Shown here: positions 7,620 to 15,384 of the stretch, in pieces
Position numbering within the stretch: the first letter of the stretch is position 1
How the letters are laid out: every line of letters begins with the position of its first letter
Origin: Tsukamurella sp. 8F
GTDB lineage: Bacteria > Actinomycetota > Actinomycetes > Mycobacteriales > Mycobacteriaceae
Direction: 5' to 3'
Assembly (NCBI RefSeq): GCF_029167375.1
Contig: NZ_JARFTP010000006.1
Span: forward strand, 1-64,000
Length of the DNA stretch: 64,000 bases
The notes under the pieces: model-generated
What the model saw: the letters and a program-made list of their open reading frames with translations, nothing else
The model's database searches: none
Told to the model about the DNA's origin: nothing
Translations under genes and position numbers: made by a program

Positions 7620-9209
7620 TCACTCTGCTGCGGTCCGCGGCGAGAGGACGGATACGTCGCGATGCACAATGGACCGGGCGATGGTGGCCGTAAGGGTCGC
7701 GCGGAGGTCGCACGTTCCGTCCGCGGAACTGGACCGCACCATCCACCGCGGATACCCACAGATCCCCAAGGTGCGATCCAATAGGCGCAGTAGCCGAAGG
7801 AGCTCGCTCTGCTCCACATCGGCCGCCGTCGCGAGGGCACCCAATGCCAGATATCGATCGTCCGCGAATGCCATCACGTTCTCCACCAGATCGGTCAGGG
7901 CGGCGATCCGCCCCGCGTCGAGATCCGTCCCCGGCGAACCCCGGCTCAGCATCCAGCGCACGACCCTCTCCCGAGCGAACTCGCGCCCGGGCGGCGCGGC
8001 ATTCGGAGACTCGGGCGGGAGGCGCATCTCGCTTCCTGCCTGCACCGCCGCCAGCGCCATGAGCACAGCGTCGCGACTCGCAATCAACTCACCCGGCGGA
8101 ATGGCCACTAGCGGGGCGGAACCCGGTCGGATCCGGCGTCCGGACACATACGACGAGGTGAGTTCCTTGATGGTCGGGCCGAACCGATCGGGGGCCAGCG
8201 TCTCCTCGGATCTCACTGCGGTAGCGATGGTCTCGTCTCGGACGGGCATCCCGGCAATGCTCGCGGACGCTGCAGCGACATAGGTCGCCACGAGGCTGCC
8301 ACGGATCTCGGTCGCGTCGTAGATCCACCCGTCAGAGGACGTGCCACCCCGGGCGAATGCCTCCACGGCGCGACGAAGGGCGATACGCGAGTGATCGGTC
8401 CTCGCGGTCGGCTGAGCGTCGATCATCACAGCCGACATCAGCAGGTCCATCGGGTCGATGTCAGTGCGATCGAACCGGGCCATGTAGTCGAGTGCAGATG
8501 CGGCCCAGTCGCTCTCGTCCACACCACCGAGCGCACGGTAATAGGCGTCGCCGACGTTCTGAGGACGGCCGACCCGCCCGCGGGGTGAGCTGTTCGCAAT
8601 ATCGAGGACTCGGATCAATGCCACGCCGATCGGGTCGCCCTGGGGCATGCGCACGTATAGCTCGCTTCCGAGCTTGCGCAGTGATTCGACGGCACCGGGC
8701 GCGACGTCCGCCGCCAGTCTCGCGAGGTCGATGACCTCGGCCGCTATCCTGCCGGCACCGCGTGCATCTATCGCCGGATCGCCGGCACGCTTTCGAATAT
8801 CGTCCTGTCGGGTCTGGACGAACCGTTCCGCCTCCCCCGCACGCGCACGAAATCCCATCCTATGTAGAGCCTCCCAGGCGATCGTCTGATCCCACGCACT
8901 TCGCGTCGGCTGATCCAATAGCGCTCTTCCCGCGGTCTGAGGATCGACCAGATCGGCGTCAGGACGCCAGGAATCGCCGACGACGGCCGAGGCGTATAAG
9001 ACGACGGAAGTGTTCAGCGGCGATATCACTGGAATCAGACTGGCGGGCGTGGCTACCAAATGGTTGCTACCCAGCATTCCCGCAAGCACCGAGACTTCTT
9101 CTGCGCGGTCCGGACCATTCGGATCTCGTCGGAGGACCAAGACAACCAGTATGACTCCGATAAGAACAGCAGCGAGCGCTGTCGTGAACCGCCGACGCCC
9201 CTTCCACAT
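7620..9209 (-). CDS. Membrane-anchored extracytoplasmic protein of unknown function
   Basis: A 529-residue protein with one N-terminal hydrophobic helix (about 10-27) after a basic start (KGRRR), giving a type II membrane anchor. The rest is Ala/Arg/Asp-rich and looks predominantly alpha-helical, perhaps as helical repeats, with a pair of cysteines near the C terminus (GICGYP and GTCDL) that could form a disulfide. I recognise no catalytic motif or family. The gene is second in the export operon, 25 nt after the small secreted protein gene and 13 nt before the first ATPase gene. A scaffold, receptor or maturation role for the exported substrate is conceivable. Confidence 0.72.
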   Translation of the reverse strand: MWKGRRRFTTALAAVLIGVILVVLVLRRDPNGPDRAEEVSVLAGMLGSNHLVATPASLIPVISPLNTSVVLYASAVVGDSWRPDADLVDPQTAGRALLDQPTRSAWDQTIAWEALHRMGFRARAGEAERFVQTRQDDIRKRAGDPAIDARGAGRIAAEVIDLARLAADVAPGAVESLRKLGSELYVRMPQGDPIGVALIRVLDIANSSPRGRVGRPQNVGDAYYRALGGVDESDWAASALDYMARFDRTDIDPMDLLMSAVMIDAQPTARTDHSRIALRRAVEAFARGGTSSDGWIYDATEIRGSLVATYVAAASASIAGMPVRDETIATAVRSEETLAPDRFGPTIKELTSSYVSGRRIRPGSAPLVAIPPGELIASRDAVLMALAAVQAGSEMRLPPESPNAAPPGREFARERVVRWMLSRGSPGTDLDAGRIAALTDLVENVMAFADDRYLALGALATAADVEQSELLRLLRLLDRTLGICGYPRWMVRSSSADGTCDLRATLTATIARSIVHRDVSVLSPRTAAE

Positions 9210-9234
9210 CGACTACTGGACCTTTCAACCGCGT

Positions 9235-9717
9235 CTATACGGCCCCGACCTCGACGCACTTCTCCGATACAGGTCCCTGCTCACCCGGACCGTCTCCCGA
9301 GCCACAGCTGCGGACATTCACATTGATATCGGTCTTGATGTCCTTGAACTGGCCGAAATTGGCGACATTGTTCGACACCCGCTTGGTCCACTCCACCTTG
9401 CCCTGGTCGATGCTCGGGAAGACCAAAGTAGCCTCGGGGTTCTTCTCGATATGGACCTCTTTCAGAGTGAAGCCCCTAGTGGACAATATGGCGACATTAG
9501 TTACTTCGTCCATCATCGACGTGCCGTCCGTCGGTTCCACGATGGTTTCGGAGCGCCAATCGCACGCGGTCACGTACAACGTGCAATGCCACGCCTTGAC
9601 ACTCATTAGGCCGTAGTGCAGGTTCACGTCGGTCTGACTACCTGTCGCGTTGGCGGGCGCTGCGCCGCCGGCCACCATCGCGGCGGCCATGAGCGCGAAT
9701 CCGACTCTTCGTGGCAT
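9235..9717 (-). CDS. Small secreted protein, first gene of the export operon
   Basis: A 160-residue exported protein: basic start MPRRVG, hydrophobic core, Ala-rich cleavage region ending near residue 26 (ANA), then about 135 mature residues that look beta-rich. Four cysteines occur as two pairs, in WHCTLYVTACDW and in VRSCGSG plus EKCVEV, so two disulfides are likely. I recognise no family. The start at 9717 is preferred over an in-frame ATG at 9798 because the promoter's -10 box lies at 9770-9775, so the longer form would begin upstream of the transcript. GGGGGAG precedes the ATG. Position and size make it a candidate cargo or signal of the exporter, but this is inference. Confidence 0.75.
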   Translation of the reverse strand: MPRRVGFALMAAAMVAGGAAPANATGSQTDVNLHYGLMSVKAWHCTLYVTACDWRSETIVEPTDGTSMMDEVTNVAILSTRGFTLKEVHIEKNPEATLVFPSIDQGKVEWTKRVSNNVANFGQFKDIKTDINVNVRSCGSGDGPGEQGPVSEKCVEVGAV

Positions 9718-9769
9718 GACTCCCCCATCTGACCGACCCGACACAGGTGTGACGAAAAACGTGAAACGC

Positions 9770-9798
9770 ACTATATGTTGTGCGTACAACACTGTCAA
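9770..9798 (-). promoter_or_regulatory. Near-consensus promoter of the export operon with an inverted repeat in the spacer
   Basis: On the minus strand a perfect -35 TTGACA (9793-9798) and a -10 TATAGT (9770-9775) are separated by exactly 17 nt. The spacer contains TGTTGT-ACGC-ACAACA, a perfect 6-bp inverted repeat, so a dimeric regulator bound there would occlude polymerase. The predicted transcript start lies near 9763, about 45 nt before the ATG at 9717. Such consensus hexamers are uncommon in this GC-rich sequence and stand out. Confidence 0.75.
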
Positions 9799-10116
9799 CA
9801 GTTCGCGATCGACACATAAGGGATCCGCGACGACGATGTAGCTCTACGCGGGGTGAACAGCCGGCTTCACGACGGCTTCCCGAGCGGACCCGGCCGACAC
9901 ATACTCGGGACGACGCCCCGACACACCCGATGCCCCGCTCACCCTGGTGAGCGCGAGAAGCGTTGGGCTGCTGGCCTACTCACATCATCGTGAACCCGCC
10001 CCAGCGCCAGAGCCCAAGCGAGTACCTTGCCCGTCACGGCGCCCCTGTCCACCACCTGACCGGCCACGCCTGTCGCCATGGAAGGGTCGACAGCGCCGGT
10101 TCCACCTGGCGGACCG
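9799..10116. other. Intergenic stretch without a supported gene
   Basis: Between the export-operon promoter and dapE lie about 320 bases in which no convincing gene is seen. Short open frames exist on both strands, including a 46-codon minus-strand frame beginning near 10081, but none has a good ribosome site or a recognisable product. The base composition does not differ obviously from the neighbours. It may hold decayed sequence or the upstream control region of the operon. Confidence 0.5.
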
Positions 10117-11211
10117 TCAGTGTGAGAGGAACCTGCGCAACGTTTCAGTCACCTCGGTGATCTGGCCGACGGGGACATGTTCGTCGCGCTTATGCGCGAG
10201 GTTCGGGTCGCCGGGGCCGTAGTTGACAGCCGGGATGCCGAGCGCCGCGAAGCGGGAGACGTCGGTCCAGCCGTACTTGGCACGGAACCGTCCGCCCGCG
10301 GCGTCGACGAGGCCGGCCGCGGCAGGCGCGGACAAGCCCGGCAGGGCTCCCGCGGCCGAGTCGGTGAGTTCGATGGCGAGGAGGGGGTCGCCATCGGTGG
10401 CGGGCGCGAGCACGTCGCGCACGTGCGCGAGCGCCTGCTCCGGGCTGCGGTCGGGCGCGAAGCGGAAGTTGATGTCGACGGAGGCCTCGTCGGGCACGAC
10501 GTTGCCGGCCACACCGCCGTCGACGCGGACCGCGGACAGCCCCTCCCGGTACTCGCAGCCGTCGATGTCGACGGTGCGGGCATCATACTGCGCGAGGATA
10601 CCGAGCACCTTACCGAGTCGGTGGATCGCGTTGTCCCCCAGCCACGATCGCGCGCTGTGCGAGCGAGTCCCCCCCGCGGTGACGCGGACGCGCAACGTTC
10701 CCTGGCAGCCCGCCTCGATGAGACCCCCAGACGGCTCGCCGAGGATCGCGACGTCCGCTACGAGCCACTCGGGCAGCTCGCGCTCGATGGTGCCGAGCCC
10801 GTTGTAGCGGGCCTCGATCTCCTCGCAGTCGTAGAACACGAGCGTGAGGTCGTAGGCCGGGTCCGCAAGGGTGGCGGCGAGGTGCAGGAAGACCGCGTCA
10901 CCGGACTTCATGTCGACGGTCCCGCACCCGTGCAGTACCTCGCCCTTCCGCCGCGACGGCACATTGTCCGCGATCGGGACGGTATCGAGGTGCCCGGCCA
11001 GCAGGACCCGCTGGGGCAGGCCGCGATCCGTTCTCGCAAGCACGCAGTTCCCGCGCCGGAGGACTTCGAAAGCCTTTGCCTGCGAGCGTAATGCCGCCTC
11101 CACAGCGTCGGCGATGGCTGCCTCGTCGCGACTCACACTGGGGATGTCGACGAGTGCGGCGGTCAGGGCGATCGGGTCTGCGGCGAGGTCGAGCGGTGCG
11201 TACGCGGTCAC
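10117..11211 (-). CDS. dapE: Succinyl-diaminopimelate desuccinylase
   Basis: A 364-residue M20-family metallohydrolase that converts N-succinyl-LL-diaminopimelate to LL-diaminopimelate and succinate in the cytoplasm, a late step to meso-DAP and lysine. The metal-site motifs are present: AGHLDTVP (His74, Asp76), GTVDMKSGD (Asp100) and YDCEEIEA (the Glu pair at 130-131, general base plus ligand), with ILGEP downstream for another ligand and a C-terminal HKRDEHV. The GTG at 11211 gives the usual N terminus ([15 protein letters not shown]). DapD is encoded 3 kb away and dapC 9 kb away, completing the succinylase branch. Three related sites with an 18-bp tandem repeat lie just upstream and may control it. 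Confidence 0.95.
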   Translation of the reverse strand: MTAYAPLDLAADPIALTAALVDIPSVSRDEAAIADAVEAALRSQAKAFEVLRRGNCVLARTDRGLPQRVLLAGHLDTVPIADNVPSRRKGEVLHGCGTVDMKSGDAVFLHLAATLADPAYDLTLVFYDCEEIEARYNGLGTIERELPEWLVADVAILGEPSGGLIEAGCQGTLRVRVTAGGTRSHSARSWLGDNAIHRLGKVLGILAQYDARTVDIDGCEYREGLSAVRVDGGVAGNVVPDEASVDINFRFAPDRSPEQALAHVRDVLAPATDGDPLLAIELTDSAAGALPGLSAPAAAGLVDAAGGRFRAKYGWTDVSRFAALGIPAVNYGPGDPNLAHKRDEHVPVGQITEVTETLRRFLSH

Positions 11212-11232
11212 CCGCCCAGGCTATCCGGCATC

Positions 11233-11286
11233 GAACATGCTCGGTGAGCACCACCATCGAGCATGTCACCACCATCGAGCATGTTC
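11233..11286. repeat. 18-bp tandem repeat flanked by 11-bp inverted repeat upstream of dapE
   Basis: CACCACCATCGAGCATGT occurs twice in perfect tandem (11249-11266 and 11267-11284). In addition GAACATGCTCG (11233-11243) and its exact inverse CGAGCATGTTC (11276-11286) bracket the block, so the motif ATCGARCATG appears three times. The cluster fills the gap between the end of the TetR gene and the start of dapE, where a dapE promoter and operators would lie. I do not recognise the regulator. Confidence 0.8.
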
Positions 11287-11866
11287 AGTTGCGCGCCGCC
11301 GCATCCACCAGCATCCGCGCCGCCGCCTTGGCGTCACGCCCGGCCGCACCGTCGGGTTCGATGGTGGCCACAACACTCGCGCCCTCGATGAGGAGCAGCA
11401 GGCGCCGCGCCAACGCGTCCGCGTCGACCCCGGGACCGAGGGTGTCGAGCGACTCCGTGAGCAAGCCCCGGTAGCGGGCGAGGTGGCGGCGCGCCACAGC
11501 TGCCACGGCTGGGTCCGCGCGCGTGTCGGTCACGGTGTTGACGACGGCGCAACCTCGGTAGCCGGGCTGTGCGAACCACTCGATAAGCGCATCGAACAGC
11601 GCCTCGACGCGGTCCGGCGGCGATCCCTGTCCCGCCCTTCGCCGAAGCCATCCGTGGATCCGGTCACTGTGTTCGGCCAACATCTGCTCGACCAGGTTCG
11701 CCTTGGACGGAAAGTAGCGGTACAGACTCAGCTTGGAGGCGTGCGCCCGAGCGGCGATCTCGTTGACACCGACCGCATGGACGCCGCGTTCGTAGAACAG
11801 CTCCACCGCGGTGTCCAGGATCTTCGCGCGGGTCTCGCGCTGCGACGCGGTGAGGGCTTGTTCCAC
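11285..11866 (-). CDS. TetR-family transcriptional regulator
   Basis: A 193-residue TetR repressor: N-terminal helix-turn-helix domain (RAKILDTAVELFYERGVHAVGVNEIAARAHASKLSLYRYFPSK, quoted in part as motif YRYFPSK near 50-56) and a helical ligand-binding domain with CAVVNTV. It diverges from an MFS transporter gene, with a perfect 14-5-14 palindrome in the gap, the classic arrangement for a repressor that controls itself and an exporter in response to the exported compound. The start is a GTG at 11866. The domain layout resembles the AcrR/YbiH-like group, but the ligand cannot be named. Confidence 0.92.
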   Translation of the reverse strand: MEQALTASQRETRAKILDTAVELFYERGVHAVGVNEIAARAHASKLSLYRYFPSKANLVEQMLAEHSDRIHGWLRRRAGQGSPPDRVEALFDALIEWFAQPGYRGCAVVNTVTDTRADPAVAAVARRHLARYRGLLTESLDTLGPGVDADALARRLLLLIEGASVVATIEPDGAAGRDAKAAARMLVDAAARN

Positions 11867-11898
11867 GTAGTCAGAAGGTACGCGACGTGGCCACTCAG

Positions 11899-11931
11899 TA
11901 CCAGTCTGTACTCATGCAGTACAGACTGGTA
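11899..11931. promoter_or_regulatory. Perfect palindromic operator between tetR and the MFS gene
   Basis: TACCAGTCTGTACT (11899-11912) and its exact inverse AGTACAGACTGGTA (11918-11931) flank 5 nt. The size and position are right for a TetR dimer or dimer pair bound over both divergent promoters. Because it sits upstream of the GTG at 11944, it argues that the MFS protein starts there and not at an earlier in-frame GTG. Confidence 0.85.
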
Positions 11932-11943
11932 TCGTCCCGGCCC

Positions 11944-13122
11944 GTGGCATCCACGAGCACCGTCATCGCACGCCTGTGGCTCGCCGTGTTCTGCGGCTAC
12001 ACCACTCTCGGCGCCACGATCCAGTTGCTGCCCGGCTATCTGACCTCGCGCTTTCACGCGGGGCCGCTGGCCGTCGGGATCTGCGTCGGGGTCGCGTTCG
12101 CGGCGAGCGCGGTGTTCCGACCGATCGCGGGGCGCCGGGGGGACTTGGGCCTGTCACAGCGGACCGCGACCGCGGGCGCGGTGCTGACGGCGGTGGGCGC
12201 GCTCGGCCACCTGGTGGCTCCCGGCCTGTGGGCGATCGTCGTCGCCCGGCTCGCGATGGGCGTCGGCGAGGCGGCCTTGTTCTCGGGCACCCTGCCGTGG
12301 GTGCTGCGGCTGTCGACCGGAAGCGGAGCCGCGCGCCAAGCCGGGTGGTTCGGCTTGTCGATGTGGTCCGGACTCTCGTGCGGCCCACTGCTGGCGACCG
12401 TACTGTCATCGACAGGCGGCTCGGACCGCGCAGCCTGGCTGACCGTGGCGGCACTGCCCGTGGCATCGATCGTGCTCGTCACCGGGCTGCGCGACACGAC
12501 CGAGGCGACCGCGCCCGAGCGGTCGTCGATCCTGCCCAGCGGATGGCACACACCGGGCGCCATCCTGGGCCTCGCCGCATACGGCTACGGAACCATCGCG
12601 TCGATCCTGGTCCTGTACCTTGCGGGCCGGCGCAGCAATGTCGAGGGCCTCGCGCTCGCGGTGTTCTCGCTGGCATTCCTTGTGATCCGTGCCGCGGGCA
12701 GCCCAGCGGTCGATCGGATCGGCGGTGCCCGCGTGGCGGTGGCGACGATGCTGGTCTCCGCGCTCGGTCTGGCCGTGCTGCCGTTGCTGGGCGACCCGAC
12801 GGTGCTGGCCGCGATCGCACTCGCCGGCGCGGGCGTTGCACTGATCTACCCGGCGACCTCGCGGATGACGCTCCGCTCCGCCGCCCAGCACAACGCGGGC
12901 GCTGCGATGGGCGCGATGACGTCACTGTGGGATCTCGGAATCCTGGTGGCGGGACCGGTCAGTGGGACGCTGGTGAGCCACGCCGGCTACACGGTCGCAT
13001 TCGAAGTCGCGGCAGCCGCGGCGGCGGTCGGCGCAGGCATCGCCGCCGCCTCGGCTGGTCCGGGACGCCGGTTCACGGCCGGCGCGCGGCTCTCTCGTGC
13101 CACGCGGCGATCCCGACGGTGA
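11944..13122 (+). CDS. MFS transporter, probable drug/metabolite exporter
   Basis: About 392 residues with twelve hydrophobic segments and MFS features: the motif A-like loop (FRPIAGRRGDLGLSQR near 65-80) after helix 2 and the GEAALFSGTLPW segment in helix 5. The protein would use the proton gradient to move a small molecule across the inner membrane. An in-frame GTG at 11887 is possible, but it lies inside the promoter and operator, so the GTG at 11944 is preferred. Control by the divergent TetR gene is likely. The 3' end overlaps the convergent LtrA gene by about 50 nt. Confidence 0.88.
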   Translation: MASTSTVIARLWLAVFCGYTTLGATIQLLPGYLTSRFHAGPLAVGICVGVAFAASAVFRPIAGRRGDLGLSQRTATAGAVLTAVGALGHLVAPGLWAIVVARLAMGVGEAALFSGTLPWVLRLSTGSGAARQAGWFGLSMWSGLSCGPLLATVLSSTGGSDRAAWLTVAALPVASIVLVTGLRDTTEATAPERSSILPSGWHTPGAILGLAAYGYGTIASILVLYLAGRRSNVEGLALAVFSLAFLVIRAAGSPAVDRIGGARVAVATMLVSALGLAVLPLLGDPTVLAAIALAGAGVALIYPATSRMTLRSAAQHNAGAAMGAMTSLWDLGILVAGPVSGTLVSHAGYTVAFEVAAAAAAVGAGIAAASAGPGRRFTAGARLSRATRRSRR

Positions 13123-14245
13123 GCAATAGGACGACTGCAACCGCGCCGGCCAGAACCTGGACCGCGAGCCCCGCGGCGGCCGCGACCGCGCCGAGCGCCA
13201 CGAAGAGCGCGACGGTCCATGCAGCGACGACCGTCTCGATCCGGTCGAGCCCCGCGGTCGACGCGACGAACAGCGATATGCCCACGAAGAACAGCGCGGG
13301 CCCGCCCGCGACCACGAGGGCCTGTGCAGGCCCCGTGTGCTCGTCCGGGTGACCGAGCAACACCTCCGCGCCCACGGCGGTGACGATGATGCCGGCGACG
13401 AGCACCGCGTGTGCATAGGCGTACCCGCCACGTGCCAGCGACGTCGGATCCTCGGCCTCCTCGAGGCCGCGCTCCGCGTGATCGGCGTGCCGCGCGAAGT
13501 ACAACCACCAGAACGACACAGTCGTCGCGAAGGCGATCACCAGCAACAGGATCGACGCGGCGGACGTGTCCATGTGCATGAACTCGCGGCCGATCGAGAG
13601 CACCGATTCGCCCAGCGCGATGATCACGATCAGCCGATTGCGCTCCACCAGGTGCCCGGGCGACAGTCGCCACTGCGTCATCGGGATTCCGCCGAGTCCG
13701 GGGACGTAGGTGTTCACCAGCGGTGCGGCGACGTCGATCGTGAGGGCTGCGATCCAGACGTAGAGCCGCACATGTGGTTCGCAGAACGCACCCGCGATCC
13801 AGACCGCGGCCGCAACCGCCGACCACAGCCCGAGCTGGAGGTAGTTGCGCGCGATCTGGTGTCCCCACATGGTCACGATCACGAACAGCGGCCGCACGAC
13901 CTGCATCAGGGCCAGGGCGATCGCGAACTGCGGCCCGCGCTCGCCGAACGACTCGGCTATGCCGTCCGCCATGACCAGGGACAGCAGCATCAACGTGACC
14001 ATCAACAGCCGTACCGGCAGGCGGTCGGGGTCGATGAAGTTGGTCGCCCACGTCGTGTAGTTCCACACCCACCAGACGCCGCCGAACAGCACGAGCGCCT
14101 CGATCGAACCGCGACCTGTGAGGTGCTCGTACAGGAAGCCGGCCAACTGGCTGACCGCGAAGACGTAGACCAGGTCGAAGAACAGCTCCATCGTCCTCAC
14201 CTCGACGACTGCGCCCTTCGAACGACCGACCACGTTGGCGCCCAT
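13073..14245 (-). CDS. Low-temperature-requirement protein A (LtrA) family membrane protein
   Basis: About 390 residues with roughly ten membrane helices and LtrA hallmarks: VRTMELFFDLVYVFAVSQL near the N terminus, WWVWNYTTWATNF, and ERNRLIVIIALGESVL in the middle. LtrA was found through cold-sensitive growth in Listeria; its molecular role is unknown. Of two ATG codons 6 nt apart, the second (14245) has the better spacing from GGAAGGGG. It is divergent from dapD and convergent with the MFS gene. Gly/Pro-poor terminal part ends in AWHERAARRP. Confidence 0.88.
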   Translation of the reverse strand: MGANVVGRSKGAVVEVRTMELFFDLVYVFAVSQLAGFLYEHLTGRGSIEALVLFGGVWWVWNYTTWATNFIDPDRLPVRLLMVTLMLLSLVMADGIAESFGERGPQFAIALALMQVVRPLFVIVTMWGHQIARNYLQLGLWSAVAAAVWIAGAFCEPHVRLYVWIAALTIDVAAPLVNTYVPGLGGIPMTQWRLSPGHLVERNRLIVIIALGESVLSIGREFMHMDTSAASILLLVIAFATTVSFWWLYFARHADHAERGLEEAEDPTSLARGGYAYAHAVLVAGIIVTAVGAEVLLGHPDEHTGPAQALVVAGGPALFFVGISLFVASTAGLDRIETVVAAWTVALFVALGAVAAAAGLAVQVLAGAVAVVLLLTVGIAAWHERAARRP

Positions 14246-14334
14246 GCACATCCCCTTCCCGGTAGACCCCTTGCGGTGGATAAGGATGGGCCCGACCCTA
14301 TCGGCCGACGCGGCGGCCGGGCCGACGGCTTTAG

Positions 14335-14346
14335 TAGCCTCTATAC
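14335..14346 (+). promoter_or_regulatory. dapD: Possible leaderless promoter of dapD
   Basis: A TAGCCT hexamer (14335-14340) ends 6 nt before the GTG start of dapD, the spacing expected when transcription begins at the first base of the start codon. No ribosome site precedes the gene. Leaderless genes are common in this order. The -35 region is not evident. Confidence 0.4.
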
Positions 14347-15318
14347 GTGACGAACCACGGAGCGCATGCATTCGGACTGGCCACCATCGCCGAGGACGGG
14401 TCGGTCCTCGACACCTGGTACCCGGCCCCCGAGCTGACCGACGGCGCCGGCGAGACGGGCAGCATCGTCGTCGACGGGACCACCGGCGCCGGCAGCGGAT
14501 CGCCCGTCGCCGCGCTCGCCGCGCTGGCCGGCAACGACGAGGCGCGCAGAGTCGAGACGGTGCTCGTCGAGACCACGATCGCGGATCTCGCGGCTGCGCC
14601 CGTCGACGCGCACGACGTCTACCTGCGGCTGCACCTGCTGTCGCACCGCCTGGTACAGCCGCACGGCCTGAGCCTCGAGGGACAGTTCGGGCTGCTCGCC
14701 AACGTGGTGTGGACCAATCACGGACCGTGCGCAGTGACCGGTTTCGAGTCCGTGCGCGCCGCACTGCGTGCCCGGGGCCCCGTCACCGTCTACTCGGTCG
14801 ACAAGTTCCCGCGCATGGTCGACTACGTCCTGCCGTCCGGCGTACGGATCGGCGACGCCGACCGGGTACGCCTCGGTGCGCATCTCGCCGACGGCACCAC
14901 GGTGATGCACGAGGGGTTCGTCAACTTCAACGCCGGTTCCCTCGGTAACGCGATGATCGAGGGGCGCGTCTCCGCGGGCGTCGTCATCGGCGACCACTCC
15001 GACGTGGGCGGTGGCGCATCCACGATGGGCACACTGTCAGGCGGCGGCAAGGAGGTCATCTCGCTCGGCGAGCGCTGCCTCCTAGGCGCCAACTCGGGCC
15101 TCGGAATCCCGCTCGGCGACGACTGCGTTCTAGAGGCCGGCCTCTACTTGACTGCCGGCACCAAGGTCACCGGCCCCGACGGAACACAGGTGAAGGCGCG
15201 TGAGCTGGCCGGGCGGTCGAACCTGCTGTTCCGCCGAAACTCCGTGACCGGAGCCGTCGAGGTCGTGCCCTGGAAGAGCGAGGGCGTCGAGCTCAACGCG
15301 GCGCTGCACAAGAACTAG
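14347..15318 (+). CDS. dapD: 2,3,4,5-tetrahydropyridine-2,6-dicarboxylate N-succinyltransferase
   Basis: A 323-residue enzyme that transfers succinyl from succinyl-CoA to tetrahydrodipicolinate in the lysine/meso-DAP pathway. The C-terminal half is a left-handed beta-helix of hexapeptide repeats (VRIGDADRVRLGAHLADG, MIEGRVSAGVVIGDHSDVGGG and so on, about 165-270). Conserved residues MHEGFVNFNAG contain the catalytic Glu region of actinobacterial (Meso_DapD-type) enzymes. The length matches the mycobacterial enzyme, which is longer than the E. coli one. The GTG start at 14347 gives the usual N terminus (AHAFGLATI). DapE and dapC are in the same window. Confidence 0.96.
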   Translation: MTNHGAHAFGLATIAEDGSVLDTWYPAPELTDGAGETGSIVVDGTTGAGSGSPVAALAALAGNDEARRVETVLVETTIADLAAAPVDAHDVYLRLHLLSHRLVQPHGLSLEGQFGLLANVVWTNHGPCAVTGFESVRAALRARGPVTVYSVDKFPRMVDYVLPSGVRIGDADRVRLGAHLADGTTVMHEGFVNFNAGSLGNAMIEGRVSAGVVIGDHSDVGGGASTMGTLSGGGKEVISLGERCLLGANSGLGIPLGDDCVLEAGLYLTAGTKVTGPDGTQVKARELAGRSNLLFRRNSVTGAVEVVPWKSEGVELNAALHKN

Positions 15319-15356
15319 CCGCCGGCTCCGCTGGGGAGCAGCGCCGCGAGGGAATC

Positions 15357-15374
15357 GGCGACGAGTGCGTCGCC
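15357..15374. terminator. Possible hairpin between convergent dapD and tetR
   Basis: GGCGAC, a 6-nt loop and GTCGCC form a perfect 6-bp stem in the 66-nt gap between convergent stops. There is no U-tract on either side, as is usual in this phylum, so termination is only suggested by position. Confidence 0.3.
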
Positions 15375-15384
15375 TGACCCGACG

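Noticed and set aside
9718-9798. An earlier in-frame ATG (9798) for the small secreted protein
   Set aside because: It lies at the -35 element of the promoter, upstream of the expected transcript start, and would bury the signal peptide 27 residues inside the chain.
9950-10090. Short 46-codon minus-strand frame and longer plus-strand frames between the export promoter and dapE
   Set aside because: No ribosome site, no similarity that I recognise, and ordinary composition; kept as an empty intergenic region.
11233-11286. Reading the dapE upstream repeat as an SOS (LexA) box
   Set aside because: The TCGAAC-N4-GTTCGA pattern is only half matched; the motif TCGARCATG repeats in a different arrangement.
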